Positions 53,518-62,350 are shown, counted from the first letter of the stretch. The stretch is 64,000 bases of DNA from JAWPMV01 sp039819665 (GCA_039819665.1 JBCBRM010000002.1:267991-331990); one strand, 5' to 3'. The notes: a model not told the origin generated them from the sequence alone. Numbers and translations are program-made.

Positions 53518-54016
53518 TTACAAATTATCAGCTTTATTAGTAGAGCTTAGGTTTTCAATTCTCCATCCCTTAGCTGTTCTTCGGTAGATAGCTGTCCAGG
53601 CGAAATGGGGTTCTCTGTCCTTCGTTTCTCCATACCCATTTGTGAAGCATGTTCTGACAATTTTATCTACTATGGTCTAAGCCAGACTTCCGTCATCAGA
53701 AAATTTAATAATGGGTTCACTCACATCATCCCATTTTATAAATTCAACAGAAGAAAAATACCTGTGATAAAGAGCAAGGGTTTAAGCTCTTTTGGGATGT
53801 GTGATTTTCCCTCGGTTTACGGAGATAAAATCTGTTGAAAGTTGGTTGACAAAAGCTATTAAGTCTTTGTTGAAATGGTAATCTCTTTAGAGATTATGCA
53901 GCTCTAGAATTTTGATTTCTTCTTTTTCTCGAGTAAAGGAAATAGGCATGTTCTCATGCAAAAAACAGGAAGCTTTCGAACTAAATAGTAAGAAGTAGAA
54001 TTGATTGATCTTTCAT
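53518..54016 (-). pseudogene. Decayed SnoaL/NTF2-like (DUF4440-type) protein gene
   Basis: Read on the minus strand, one frame gives a recognisable NTF2-like protein: HFNKDLIAFVNQLSTDFISVN, then FSSVEFIKWDDVSEPIIKFS, and at the end FAWTAIYRRTAKGWRIENL with the stop at 53518-53520. This frame is broken by three in-frame stops (TAA at 53887-53889, TAA at 53782-53784, TAG at 53677-53679). The ATG at 54014-54016 opens a signal-like MKDQSILLL in a different frame, implying a frameshift as well. Intact homologues of this type are secreted proteins of unknown function. Several independent lesions make sequencing error unlikely. Confidence 0.8.
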
Positions 54017-54060
54017 AAGGTGGGAATTATTCAGGTCCAATCTTCCCATACGAATTGTGC

Positions 54061-54489
54061 TTATTCTGCTTGATCCAGGATATCCAAGGTTATGATTCCT
54101 ATTAATTTTTCATCATCAAGTCTGATTGACTTTCGTTCTTTAAGATCAAAAACCAGAAATTTCAGTAGAGATTCTGCTAGGACCTGATCTTGACCCGGAT
54201 ACTTCATTACCTGTTTCAAACTCATCACTTTGGAATTTCTTTCTACAATTTCTCCATAAATCTCAATTTCTTCTCCTTCAAAGCACTCCTTTAAATAGCG
54301 ATGGTTAAATTCCACATAGGCAACCCCTAAATCTATCTTAAATAGAACGGCATCTCCCAATCCAATCATGGGAAGGAATACATCAGCTGCGGCATAAAAT
54401 TTATCTATGTATTTAAGGGTGTTCATGTGGCCGTAGAGGTCACAGTCTTCTTTGTTGATTCGGCCTTCGTATGTTTTTATGGGAGTCAT
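54061..54489 (-). CDS. Acyl-CoA thioesterase, hotdog fold (4HBT type)
   Basis: 142 residues. The hotdog motif D-x-x-x-Y-G-H-M-N is seen as DCDLYGHMNTLKYIDKF, with the conserved strand VEFNHRYLKECFEGEEIEI. Family members hydrolyse acyl-CoA or acyl-ACP thioesters in the cytoplasm. It sits just downstream of the palindrome cluster and is read away from it. Confidence 0.85.
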   Translation of the reverse strand: MTPIKTYEGRINKEDCDLYGHMNTLKYIDKFYAAADVFLPMIGLGDAVLFKIDLGVAYVEFNHRYLKECFEGEEIEIYGEIVERNSKVMSLKQVMKYPGQDQVLAESLLKFLVFDLKERKSIRLDDEKLIGIITLDILDQAE

Positions 54490-54550
54490 TTATTTAGTTT
54501 CATTAAATGGATTGTTTACTTTTCCCCTGATGAAAAAGAAACAAAAAATC

Positions 54551-54604
54551 AAGCTGCTGCAAATCCCGCGCTCTGTCCGACTCCCGCACCCGATGCAGCA
54601 GCTT
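54551..54604. repeat. Palindrome 1 of the 54.5-kb cluster
   Basis: Perfect 11-bp arms (AAGCTGCTGCA/TGCAGCAGCTT) around a 32-base GC-rich loop. There is no gene nearby that needs a terminator on this strand. Confidence 0.7.
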
Positions 54605-54612
54605 GGCCCCGT

Positions 54613-54733
54613 CGCGCGAAGGGAAGGTGTTAGTGTCTTAGTTTGTTTGGGTGTATGAGTTGAGGTGGATCTAGGTAAAGCCAATCACTAACACCCTAAT
54701 ACCCAGACACCTAAATACGTCTTCCCCTGCGCG
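54613..54733. repeat. Palindrome 2: long imperfect inverted repeat with word-like arms
   Basis: The ends CGCGC/GCGCG and GGGAAG/CTTCCC pair, followed by GTGTTAGTG-rich arms that pair imperfectly over some 50 bases each. The word style resembles the 26065-26145 element. Confidence 0.6.
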
Positions 54734-54739
54734 TTGGCC

Positions 54740-54794
54740 TCGCAGAGCCCATCGGAATCCGGGGCGGCGTTGCGGCTGGCTTTGGGCTCTGCGA
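54740..54794. repeat. Palindrome 3 of the cluster
   Basis: Perfect 12-bp arms (TCGCAGAGCCCA/TGGGCTCTGCGA) enclose a 31-base GC-rich loop. Confidence 0.75.
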
Positions 54795-54802
54795 TTTTCG
54801 GT

Positions 54803-54826
54803 TCCACCTTTATTAAAAAAGGTGGA
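54803..54826. other. Palindrome 4, hairpin after the SDR gene
   Basis: Perfect 9-bp stem TCCACCTTT/AAAGGTGGA with a 6-base A/T loop, 17 bp downstream of the SDR stop. It could end that transcript, though no clear T run follows. Confidence 0.55.
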
Positions 54827-54842
54827 AAGAAAACCTAAATCA

Positions 54843-55640
54843 TTACGCCCCAGGAGGTCCCATCAAATGAAATCCTCCATCAACCGGTATCACAGTCCCA
54901 TTAACATAAGCACCAGCCGCAGAAGACAAAAAGAGAGCGATACCTCCCATATCCCCGGGAGCACCAATACGTCGCATAGGATTCATTTGCTCTACCTGCT
55001 GCTGAAATTTGTCCAGCATAAACTCAGTCATTTTGCTGGGGAATGGACCCGGAGCAATGGCATTCACCGTAATACCTTTTCCTGCAAATTTCATGGCCAA
55101 TACCTTACTCATATGGTGAACAGCAGCTTTGCTAAAGGCATAAGGCACATTGTCCATACCTGGTACACGGATGCCGTCTATTGAACCAATATTTATGACT
55201 CGAGCTGGATTTTCCATAGAGGCGCTTTCTTTGATAAGAGGCATCAGTGCTTGCGTAAGGTAAAAGAGAGATTTTACGTTTAGGTCCATGACTTTATCAT
55301 AGCCATTTTCCGGAAACTGCTCGAAGGGGGCTCCCCAGGCTGCTCCGGCATTATTGATAAGAACATCAAGTTTGGATTCCCGATTGGAAAGCTCTTCAGA
55401 AAGAAGTTGGATTCCTGCTTTGGTAGAAAGGTCTGCAGGAATGGCTGTACATGAACCTATTTTGGATAGTTCGGCAGCAACTTCTGCACATACGGCAGCC
55501 TTTCGAGATGAGATATATACTTTAGCTCCGTTTTCAACAAAGGTGCTGGCGATCATCAGGCCAATCCCTCTTGAACCTCCAGTTACCAGGACGACTTTAT
55601 CTTTTACAGAGAATAATTGATCGAGAAGTAGTTGAGACAT
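54843..55640 (-). CDS. SDR family oxidoreductase (3-ketoacyl reductase-like)
   Basis: 265 residues. The cofactor motif is VTGGSRGIG, with NNAG, the Ser in NIGSIDG and the catalytic YAFSK. The C-terminus shows VNAIAPGPF and GTVIPVDGG. The Ser-Arg after the first glycines suggests NADP(H). It resembles RhlG-type and 3-ketoacyl-ACP reductase-like SDRs. The substrate is not determinable. It is read away from the nucleoside transporter gene. Confidence 0.87.
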   Translation of the reverse strand: MSQLLLDQLFSVKDKVVLVTGGSRGIGLMIASTFVENGAKVYISSRKAAVCAEVAAELSKIGSCTAIPADLSTKAGIQLLSEELSNRESKLDVLINNAGAAWGAPFEQFPENGYDKVMDLNVKSLFYLTQALMPLIKESASMENPARVINIGSIDGIRVPGMDNVPYAFSKAAVHHMSKVLAMKFAGKGITVNAIAPGPFPSKMTEFMLDKFQQQVEQMNPMRRIGAPGDMGGIALFLSSAAGAYVNGTVIPVDGGFHLMGPPGA

Positions 55641-55772
55641 ATTGTATTTGTATTAGTGGACGAATTCTAAGTCATCATTATGATGAAACCAAAAATACAC
55701 TAATTTTGCTCAGGTTTATTCTGACTTTCGGAATAAGCAGAATTATTTTCAGAGAGATATAAATTCAGCATT

Positions 55773-56990
55773 TTGGCCACTGAAATCCTTATAAATATTG
55801 CTCGAGCTTTGTTCGGGATGATTGTTCTGATAGGTTTAGCTTATTTACTTTCAAATAATCGTTCAAAGATCGATTGGTCTCTGGTTTGGAGAGGAATAGC
55901 GATTCAATTACTGATTGGTTTAGCGATCCTCCTTGGAGGACCTGGTAAACAAGTGATGGAAGGAATCAATCAGGGGATTACCTCTTTAGTCAATATGTCC
56001 AATGTTGGTTCTGAATTTATGTTTGGGACTTATGAAATTGTACCCGTCGCTTTATCTGTAGGAGCTACAATTATTTTCTTTTCCTCCTTTATGGCCATGC
56101 TCTTTCATTTCGGGCTGATCCAATTTATTGTTAAGTGGATGTCTAAAGGAATAATTAAAGTCCTTTCTGTCTCGGGAGCAGAAGCTCTGGCGGCTTGCGC
56201 AAATGTGTTCATCGGACAAACAGAAGCTCCTCTTGTGGTCAGACCTTACCTGGACAAGATGACCCAATCAGAGTTAATGGCTATGATGGTAGGCGGAATG
56301 GCAACTATAAGTGGAGGTATGCTGGCTATTTACGTAAGCATTGGTGCGGATGCAGGGCATCTGGTTGCGGCCTCAATTATGGCGGCGCCTGCCTCTTTAG
56401 TAGTCGCAAAAATCCTTTTCCCAGAAACTGAAAATCCTGAAACTAAAGGGCTTGTAAGTTCGAGTATAAAGTTTGACGATGTTAATGTTTTTCAGGCAAT
56501 GAGTAGGGGGGCAGTAGAAGGTTTACAACTCGCATTAAATGTTATAGCGGTAATCCTTGCCTTTGTGTCAATTGCTGCCTTATTAAATCTTTTTCTGGGA
56601 TATGTGCCTGATGTAGGGGGAGCCCCCTTGAGTTTTGAAAGGATTTTAGGTTGGATCTTCTCTCCGCTTGCTTATGTGATAGGGGTTGACTTTGCTGATG
56701 CTTCCTTGGTTGGAGGGATGCTGGGTAAAAAAATGTTCCTAAATGAATTTCTTGCTTACCTCGATCTGGTTCCTTTGCAAGGCACAATTTCGGAGCGTTC
56801 TTATATGATCACAACCTTTGCCCTTTGTGGTTTTGCAAACTTCGCTTCAATAGGAATTCAGATTGGTGGCATAGGTTCACTGGCTGAAAATCGCAAAACG
56901 GAAATTGCGAAGCTAAGTTTGAAAGCAATGCTTGGAGGGGCTATTGTAAGTATGTTGAATGCAACGGTGGCTGGAATGTTTTTTCTTTGA
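55773..56990 (+). CDS. CNT family nucleoside transporter (NupC-like)
   Basis: 405 residues with the CNT layout: N-terminal helices (LFGMIVLIGLAYLLSNNRSKIDW), the gate domain FIGQTEAPLVVRPYL and the C-terminal ALCGFANFASIGIQIGGIGSLA. It imports nucleosides with H+ or Na+. No ATG is in frame at the expected start; the N-terminus expected for the family begins at a TTG (55773). The next ATG (55818) would remove half of the first helix. Hence TTG is the probable start. Confidence 0.9.
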   Translation: MATEILINIARALFGMIVLIGLAYLLSNNRSKIDWSLVWRGIAIQLLIGLAILLGGPGKQVMEGINQGITSLVNMSNVGSEFMFGTYEIVPVALSVGATIIFFSSFMAMLFHFGLIQFIVKWMSKGIIKVLSVSGAEALAACANVFIGQTEAPLVVRPYLDKMTQSELMAMMVGGMATISGGMLAIYVSIGADAGHLVAASIMAAPASLVVAKILFPETENPETKGLVSSSIKFDDVNVFQAMSRGAVEGLQLALNVIAVILAFVSIAALLNLFLGYVPDVGGAPLSFERILGWIFSPLAYVIGVDFADASLVGGMLGKKMFLNEFLAYLDLVPLQGTISERSYMITTFALCGFANFASIGIQIGGIGSLAENRKTEIAKLSLKAMLGGAIVSMLNATVAGMFFL

Positions 56991-57056
56991 GCATTTCCCA
57001 TATTTTTAAAAAATGGCACAAAATCGAAACGGCAAAACCAAATCCAGTACTTATCG

Positions 57057-57290
57057 CTATTTACTCTGAGATGCCTTTTTCGGGAATAAGTTTGTGCTCA
57101 GCCATATTATAAGCAATACCCAGGGAAATCCATGAAGCATGGTATCCAACCAATCTAAAGGTCCCATACCTTTTGCACCTCCGGCTATCCATTTTAATTT
57201 CCCCCAAAGATGAGGCTCAGGAGAAAAAGGGGCCAAGCCTAGAGTTAGGCACAGGAGAAGTATAATTCGGATGTCTTTGAATGATTTCAT
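57057..57290 (-). CDS. Small conserved membrane protein
   Basis: 77 residues with two hydrophobic segments (about 7-22 and 57-71) and a conserved-looking middle (FSPEPHLWGKLKWIAGGAKGMGPLDWLD). Similar short proteins occur in Bacteroidota next to rhodanese or heavy-metal genes, without known function. The open frame begins at a TTG; ATG 57290 is the start. It lies downstream of the rhodanese gene, behind a terminator hairpin. Confidence 0.65.
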   Translation of the reverse strand: MKSFKDIRIILLLCLTLGLAPFSPEPHLWGKLKWIAGGAKGMGPLDWLDTMLHGFPWVLLIIWLSTNLFPKKASQSK

Positions 57291-57305
57291 AATTGGATTC
57301 AAAAG

Positions 57306-57337
57306 AAAGCCTGAAAATCAAGATGAAATCAGGCTTT
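57306..57337 (-). terminator. Terminator hairpin after the rhodanese gene
   Basis: A 9-bp stem (AAAGCCTGA/TCAGGCTTT) with a 14-base loop. On the minus strand it is followed by CTTTTG. It lies 21 bp after the rhodanese stop. Confidence 0.6.
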
Positions 57338-57358
57338 AAATCCGTGTGATAACTTTGC

Positions 57359-57670
57359 TTAAACCAGACTATTTACTGAGCGCCAACTTCCACCATTGAT
57401 GCAATCAATTCCTTTGGACTTAAGAAATCTTGCAGCTTGACCACTTCGGTTTCCGGAAGCACAGCATAAGACGGGAGCCTTGTCCAGTTTTTTGATTTTA
57501 CTCATGTATTTCTCGAGGTCTTGCAGGGGATAGTTTACTGAGCCGGCCACATGACCCCCCTGAAATTCGCCCGGGGTTCTTACATCAATAATGCTGGACC
57601 CATTCTGAAGCATTTCCTTTACTTTATCGCTTTGCTGGAAATTGCCGAAAATAGAATCTAAAATTCCCAT
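57359..57670 (-). CDS. Rhodanese-like domain protein
   Basis: 103 residues, a single rhodanese domain: IIDVRTPGEFQGGHVAGSVNYPL and the active-site loop CCASGNRSG with Cys70. It transfers or carries persulfide sulfur in the cytoplasm. Together with the Crp-type regulator just upstream it resembles Bacteroidota sulfide or persulfide response clusters; that link is inference. Confidence 0.87.
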   Translation of the reverse strand: MGILDSIFGNFQQSDKVKEMLQNGSSIIDVRTPGEFQGGHVAGSVNYPLQDLEKYMSKIKKLDKAPVLCCASGNRSGQAARFLKSKGIDCINGGSWRSVNSLV

Positions 57671-57773
57671 GATCTTTGTATTTAATTTTATGAGGGAGCC
57701 CTATGCTCTCTTTCTGATACAAGGATCGTGAATTTGTTGCGGACCTTCCGTTACTTGGGTTACACAATGGAAA

Positions 57774-58439
57774 TCAAGGGATCAAATCCAGGAACTCAAT
57801 GCGATTTCTATGTTGTCGAATTTTCCCCTCCATTTCCAGCTTCTTCATTAGACGGGATATTACCACTCGAGAGGAATGGAGATCATTGGCAATCTCAAGA
57901 TGTGTAACATGGAGGTCGGGATTCGCATTTACCAATACTTTATTCTTAAGGTATTTATACAAGCGTTCCTCCATATTCTCAAAAGCGAGGGTATCAACAG
58001 CTTTTAGCATTTCCCCCAGACGCTCATGATAACTTTGTAAAATGAAATTTCGCCAACTTTTGAATTTGACCATCCACTCTTCCAGCTTCTCAGCTGGGAC
58101 AAAGACCAATTGGCAGTCGGTTTCACAAGTTGCCCTGATCGTGCTGCTTGTCTCTTTGGAACAGCAATTTAAGGTAACAGCACAGGTATCCCCCAATTCA
58201 AGATAATAGAGCAACAATTCATTGCCCTCTTTATCTTCTGTCATGATCTTGATGGAACCCGAAAGAATAAGTGGGATATATTCAATATTTTGCCTGAGGT
58301 CTATAAGCATATCTCCCGCCGAGAAATTTCCCAGCTTTCCACTTAGACAAATTTCCTCAATCAATTTCTGTTCAAAAATGAAGGAAAATTTATCCGTAAG
58401 CATATGTAAACAATCTTCTCCTGATCGTCTTTGCTGCAT
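57774..58439 (-). CDS. Crp/Fnr-family transcription regulator with C-terminal HTH
   Basis: 221 residues. A cNMP-binding domain (about 25-125; FSAGDMLIDLRQNIEYIPLILSG) is followed by a long helix and a winged helix (LHVTHLEIANDLHSSRVVISRLMKKLEMEGKI). A CC pair in TLNCCSKETS and Cys105/109 (RATCETDC) might sense sulfur or redox state; this is speculative. It lies 103 bp before the rhodanese gene and is read the same way, so is a likely regulator of it. Confidence 0.85.
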   Translation of the reverse strand: MQQRRSGEDCLHMLTDKFSFIFEQKLIEEICLSGKLGNFSAGDMLIDLRQNIEYIPLILSGSIKIMTEDKEGNELLLYYLELGDTCAVTLNCCSKETSSTIRATCETDCQLVFVPAEKLEEWMVKFKSWRNFILQSYHERLGEMLKAVDTLAFENMEERLYKYLKNKVLVNANPDLHVTHLEIANDLHSSRVVISRLMKKLEMEGKIRQHRNRIEFLDLIP

Positions 58440-58468
58440 ACCTTAATTTGCGAATAATCTTTGAGATT

Positions 58469-60757
58469 TTATTCAGATTCCTGTGCATGTATGGCTGCAA
58501 TTCCAACCATATCAATAATCTGCCTCACACTCGCTCCCAATTGCAGAATGTGCACCGGTTTTTTCAAGCCTAATAATACAGGCCCAATGATGTCCATTTC
58601 TGCAGCTGTATTCAGAAGATTATAACTGATATTAGCCGAAGATAAGTTGGGGAAAATGAGCACATTAGCGCTGTGGCCTGCCAGTTTTGAGAAGGGATAG
58701 AATTGTTCCAATCCCTCTTTATTCAAAGCTAAATGTGCCTGCATTTCTCCATCCGCAAGCCATTCCGGATGTCTTTTATGGAGGATTTTGGTTGCTTCCC
58801 GCATGAGCATAGCAGATTCGCCATAAGGTACTGATCCAAAATTGGAGTAAGTAACAAATGCAATCCGAGGTTCTATATTAAATGCTCGAACCTGCTCCGC
58901 TACCAATTCTGCTATGCTTGCTATATCTTCTGCATCCAAATGATGATTTACGGTAGTATCTGCCAGGAATAGTGGACCCGACTTGGTCATAAGGATATGA
59001 GTCGATGCGACCTTTTTAACTCCTTCTTTAGCTCCAATAATCTGTATGGCTGGGCGTACTGTATAGGGATATTTTTTGGTTAATCCGCCAATCATCGCAT
59101 CCGCATCATTCATTTCAACCATCATGGCTCCATAATAGCTATTTCGGATCATTATATCCTGCGAATCCCTAACGGTAACCCCTTTCCTTTTCCGCTTTTC
59201 ATAAAACTTCTGCATATAGCGTTTGAGGGTTTCTTCTTCCTCACTATTGGCGGGTGCTTTGGGATTTATAATCCGAACTCCCGGCAGGCTTAGCTTTTGT
59301 TCCGTCAAAATACTATCAATTATAGCGGGGCGCCCGATAAGAATCGGCTGTGCAATTTTCTCTTCCAAAACAACCTGTGCAGCTTTTAATACAGAAACAT
59401 CTTCTGCATCCGCAAATACTACCCGCTTCACATCCTGCTTGGCTTTGGTTTCTATGATTTTAGAAAGACTGCGATCTAGTCCCAGTCTTTTGGAAAGTTC
59501 ATCTTCATATGACTCCCAGTTTTTGATCGGGTGTTTAGCAATACCGGATTCCATAGCCGCTTTGGCAACAGCCGGTGCTACGGTAGTGATCAAACGAGGG
59601 TCGACGGGCTTAGGAATGATATAGTTTTTTCCAAAACTGAGATTTGTATTATTGTAGGCCATATTTACAATATCCGGTACGGGCTTTTTTGCCAAATCTG
59701 CCAGCGCATAAACAGCAGCTAACTTCATTTGCTCATTTATTTCTGTAGCTCCTACATCCAATGCACCTCGGAAAATAAATGGAAAGCCCAGGACATTGTT
59801 TACCTGATTGGGATAGTCTGAGCGTCCGGTTGCCATAATACAATCCGGCCTTGATTCCTTGGCATCTTCATAACTGATTTCCGGGGTTGGATTAGCCATA
59901 GCGAAAATAACGGGTTGATCTCCCATCGAGCTTACCATTTCTTTGCTTAATACATTTCCTCTGGATAAACCTATAAAAACATCAGCATCCTGTAGGATAT
60001 CTTCCAGAGAAGTATCAGCAGAAACCGAATTATTGATAAACTCAGGCTTTTTTCCATTTAGGTTATCTCTGTCCCCATGTATCAAACCTTTGCTGTCATA
60101 CATATATACATTTTCCTTTTTCGCCCCCAGAGAAATGTAAATTCTGGTACAGGAAATAGCAGATGCACCCGCTCCATTCACTACGATTTTTACTTTGGAA
60201 ATATCCTTTCCAACTATCTCAAGCGCATTAAGAAGTGCTGCTCCGCTAATGATGGCCGTCCCATGTTGGTCATCATGCATGACAGGAATATTCAATTCCT
60301 TCTTCAAACGCTCTTCAATCTCAAAACAAGCAGGAGCAGAAATATCCTCCAAGTTTACTCCACCAAAAGTAGGTTCAAGTATTTTTACCGTTCGGATAAA
60401 CTCATCCACATCTTTGGTATCCAACTCCAAATCAAAGCAATCGATATCTGCATAAATTTTAAACAGCAGTCCTTTTCCTTCCATTACCGGCTTACTAGCA
60501 AGTGGGCCTATATCTCCCAATCCTAAAACGGCTGTTCCATTGCTAATTACGGCGACTAGATTACCCTTGGCAGTATACTTATAAGCATCATCTGCATTAT
60601 CATGGATGGCCAAACAGGGATCTGCTACACCGGGTGAGTAGGCTAAAGAAAGGTCTCTTTGGTTGGAGGTCGCTTTCGTAGGGATCACTTCGATCTTTCC
60701 AGGTCTACCGTCACTATGGTATTTAAGGGCTTCTTCTCGTAAGGATTTTTTGCTCAT
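58469..60757 (-). CDS. maeB: NADP-dependent malic enzyme with phosphotransacetylase domain
   Basis: 762 residues. The malic enzyme part (about 1-420) shows SLAYSPGVADPC, the metal site MHDDQHGTAII and the Rossmann VVNGAGASAISC. The C-terminal part (about 430-760) is a phosphotransacetylase-type domain, regulatory in known MaeB proteins. It decarboxylates malate to pyruvate, yielding NADPH. It is a single stand-alone gene, 29 bp downstream of the Crp-type regulator start. Confidence 0.93.
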   Translation of the reverse strand: MSKKSLREEALKYHSDGRPGKIEVIPTKATSNQRDLSLAYSPGVADPCLAIHDNADDAYKYTAKGNLVAVISNGTAVLGLGDIGPLASKPVMEGKGLLFKIYADIDCFDLELDTKDVDEFIRTVKILEPTFGGVNLEDISAPACFEIEERLKKELNIPVMHDDQHGTAIISGAALLNALEIVGKDISKVKIVVNGAGASAISCTRIYISLGAKKENVYMYDSKGLIHGDRDNLNGKKPEFINNSVSADTSLEDILQDADVFIGLSRGNVLSKEMVSSMGDQPVIFAMANPTPEISYEDAKESRPDCIMATGRSDYPNQVNNVLGFPFIFRGALDVGATEINEQMKLAAVYALADLAKKPVPDIVNMAYNNTNLSFGKNYIIPKPVDPRLITTVAPAVAKAAMESGIAKHPIKNWESYEDELSKRLGLDRSLSKIIETKAKQDVKRVVFADAEDVSVLKAAQVVLEEKIAQPILIGRPAIIDSILTEQKLSLPGVRIINPKAPANSEEEETLKRYMQKFYEKRKRKGVTVRDSQDIMIRNSYYGAMMVEMNDADAMIGGLTKKYPYTVRPAIQIIGAKEGVKKVASTHILMTKSGPLFLADTTVNHHLDAEDIASIAELVAEQVRAFNIEPRIAFVTYSNFGSVPYGESAMLMREATKILHKRHPEWLADGEMQAHLALNKEGLEQFYPFSKLAGHSANVLIFPNLSSANISYNLLNTAAEMDIIGPVLLGLKKPVHILQLGASVRQIIDMVGIAAIHAQESE

Positions 60758-60942
60758 AACAGCGGGCTAAAATTGGGGCTAAGTATAGATGCCTCAAATG
60801 AAGGGCGAATATTACGAAGAAAAAATGATTTGACAGGCAATGGATTTGACAATCTTATCTTCTTTAGTGCAGCAGCTCGAAGTCGGTGCAAATTTGAACC
60901 ATTGACTACATATTTTCTATATATTTTGGCTCCATTCAGTAA

Positions 60943-60967
60943 AGCTTTTCTATCTTTAAGAAAAGCT
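60943..60967 (+). promoter_or_regulatory. Hairpin just upstream of the aminotransferase start
   Basis: Perfect 9-bp stem (AGCTTTTCT/AGAAAAGCT), 7-base loop, 19 bp before ATG 60987. A loose promoter match lies upstream (TTG at 60902-60904 and TATATTTTGG at 60920-60929). Confidence 0.4.
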
Positions 60968-60986
60968 ATATATCAATAATAAGGCC

Positions 60987-62333
60987 ATGTCTATTTCTAC
61001 TGCTAATCTTGTCAACCAACTCATTACGGAAAACAAAGACCACAGCTTTTTTTCATGGGCTGTTCAAGGAAGCCATAATCCTACTCTGATTGATCGAGCC
61101 AAAGGAGTTTATCTTTTTGCGCAGGATGGGAAGAGATTTATCGATTTTTCCTCCCAATTGATGAATGTGAATATAGGCCATGGAAGAGAGGAAGTAAGTC
61201 AGGCGGTTATAGAGCAAATGAATAAATTTAGTTATGTCGCCCCGAGTTTTGCTACGGATGCAAGAGGAAAATTGGCAAAGAAGTTGGCAGAGATTAGTCC
61301 TGGTAGTTTGACCAAGACTTTCTTTACACTTGGAGGTGCCGAAGCTATAGAAAATGCAATCAAACTCGCCAGAGTTTATACTGGCAGACATAAGATTATC
61401 ACACAATACAGATCTTATCATGGTTCTACGATGGGGGCTATATCTGCTGGCGGAGATCCTCGTAAACATTTAGTAGATCAACAGCAACTAAATAATATCG
61501 TCCGTGTAGAAAATCCTTACAGTTATCGTTGTCCCTGGGGGAGTACCAATGAGGTGGAATGTGGGGAAAGAGCTATCGCAAACCTCAGGCAAGTGATTCA
61601 ATATGAGGGGCCTCAGAATATTGCGGGAATATTAATGGAAGGGGAATCCGGAACTTCTGGTTGTATCAAATACCCTCCCTTTTACCTTAAGAAGGTAAAA
61701 GCACTTTGCGAAGAGTTTGATATCCTGTTTATTGCTGATGAAGTCATGAGTGGATTTTGTAGAACCGGGAATTGGTTTGGAGTGAATAATCATGAGGTAG
61801 AACCCGATATCCTGACCTTTGCTAAAGGGGTTTCTGCGGGATATATCCCTCTGGGTGGCTTGATCGCCAGTGAGAAAATTTCTAGCTATTTCGATGATAA
61901 ATTCTTGCCCCTTGGATTAACATACTCAGCCCATACTGTTTCTTGCGCGGCGGCATTGGCAGTTTTGGATATCTATGAAAAGGAAAACCTGAATAAGAGA
62001 GCTCGAGAAATGGGAGCTTATATCAATCAGAAAGTAGAGGCCCTCAAAGCAAAACATCCTTCCATTGGAGATTGGAGAAATACCGGCATGTTGGGTTGTA
62101 TCGAATTGGTGAAAAACCGGGAGACTAAAGAACCCATGAGCCCCTGGAATGCGCCTTTAAGCGAAGCTATGCAAAAGGTAAAGGCCAAAATCCACGAGTT
62201 AGGTATGTTTACCTTTGCCAAATGGAATTTCATCTTCGTTGCTCCACCTTTGACAATAACCAAAGAGGAAATTGATGAGGGGATGCAAATTATCAGCCAG
62301 GCAATTACTGAGGCTGATGTGTATTGTAGGTAA
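60987..62333 (+). CDS. Class III pyridoxal phosphate aminotransferase
   Basis: 448 residues. The PLP lysine is in LTFAKGVSAGYIPLGG, the phosphate-binding block is FTLGGAEAIENAIKLAR and the Asp is in FIADEVMSGFCRTG. Overall it resembles taurine-pyruvate, beta-alanine-pyruvate and omega-amino acid aminotransferases. The exact amino donor cannot be assigned. It stands alone between malic enzyme and an MDR oxidoreductase. Confidence 0.9.
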   Translation: MSISTANLVNQLITENKDHSFFSWAVQGSHNPTLIDRAKGVYLFAQDGKRFIDFSSQLMNVNIGHGREEVSQAVIEQMNKFSYVAPSFATDARGKLAKKLAEISPGSLTKTFFTLGGAEAIENAIKLARVYTGRHKIITQYRSYHGSTMGAISAGGDPRKHLVDQQQLNNIVRVENPYSYRCPWGSTNEVECGERAIANLRQVIQYEGPQNIAGILMEGESGTSGCIKYPPFYLKKVKALCEEFDILFIADEVMSGFCRTGNWFGVNNHEVEPDILTFAKGVSAGYIPLGGLIASEKISSYFDDKFLPLGLTYSAHTVSCAAALAVLDIYEKENLNKRAREMGAYINQKVEALKAKHPSIGDWRNTGMLGCIELVKNRETKEPMSPWNAPLSEAMQKVKAKIHELGMFTFAKWNFIFVAPPLTITKEEIDEGMQIISQAITEADVYCR

Positions 62334-62350
62334 GGTAAATCTCAGCTTTA

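Noticed and set aside
53605..53838. A 77-codon plus-strand reading frame
   Set aside because: It is antisense to the NTF2-like pseudogene, whose minus-strand translation is clearly protein-like; the plus frame has no family resemblance.
54427..54684. Three overlapping short reading frames around the palindromes
   Set aside because: They are created by GC-rich repeat sequence and the end of the thioesterase gene; composition is not protein-like.
54551..54826. Complete insertion sequence
   Set aside because: No transposase reading frame and no outer terminal repeats with target duplication can be seen.
60077..60526. 149-codon plus-strand frame inside malic enzyme
   Set aside because: It is a shadow antisense to a well-conserved gene.
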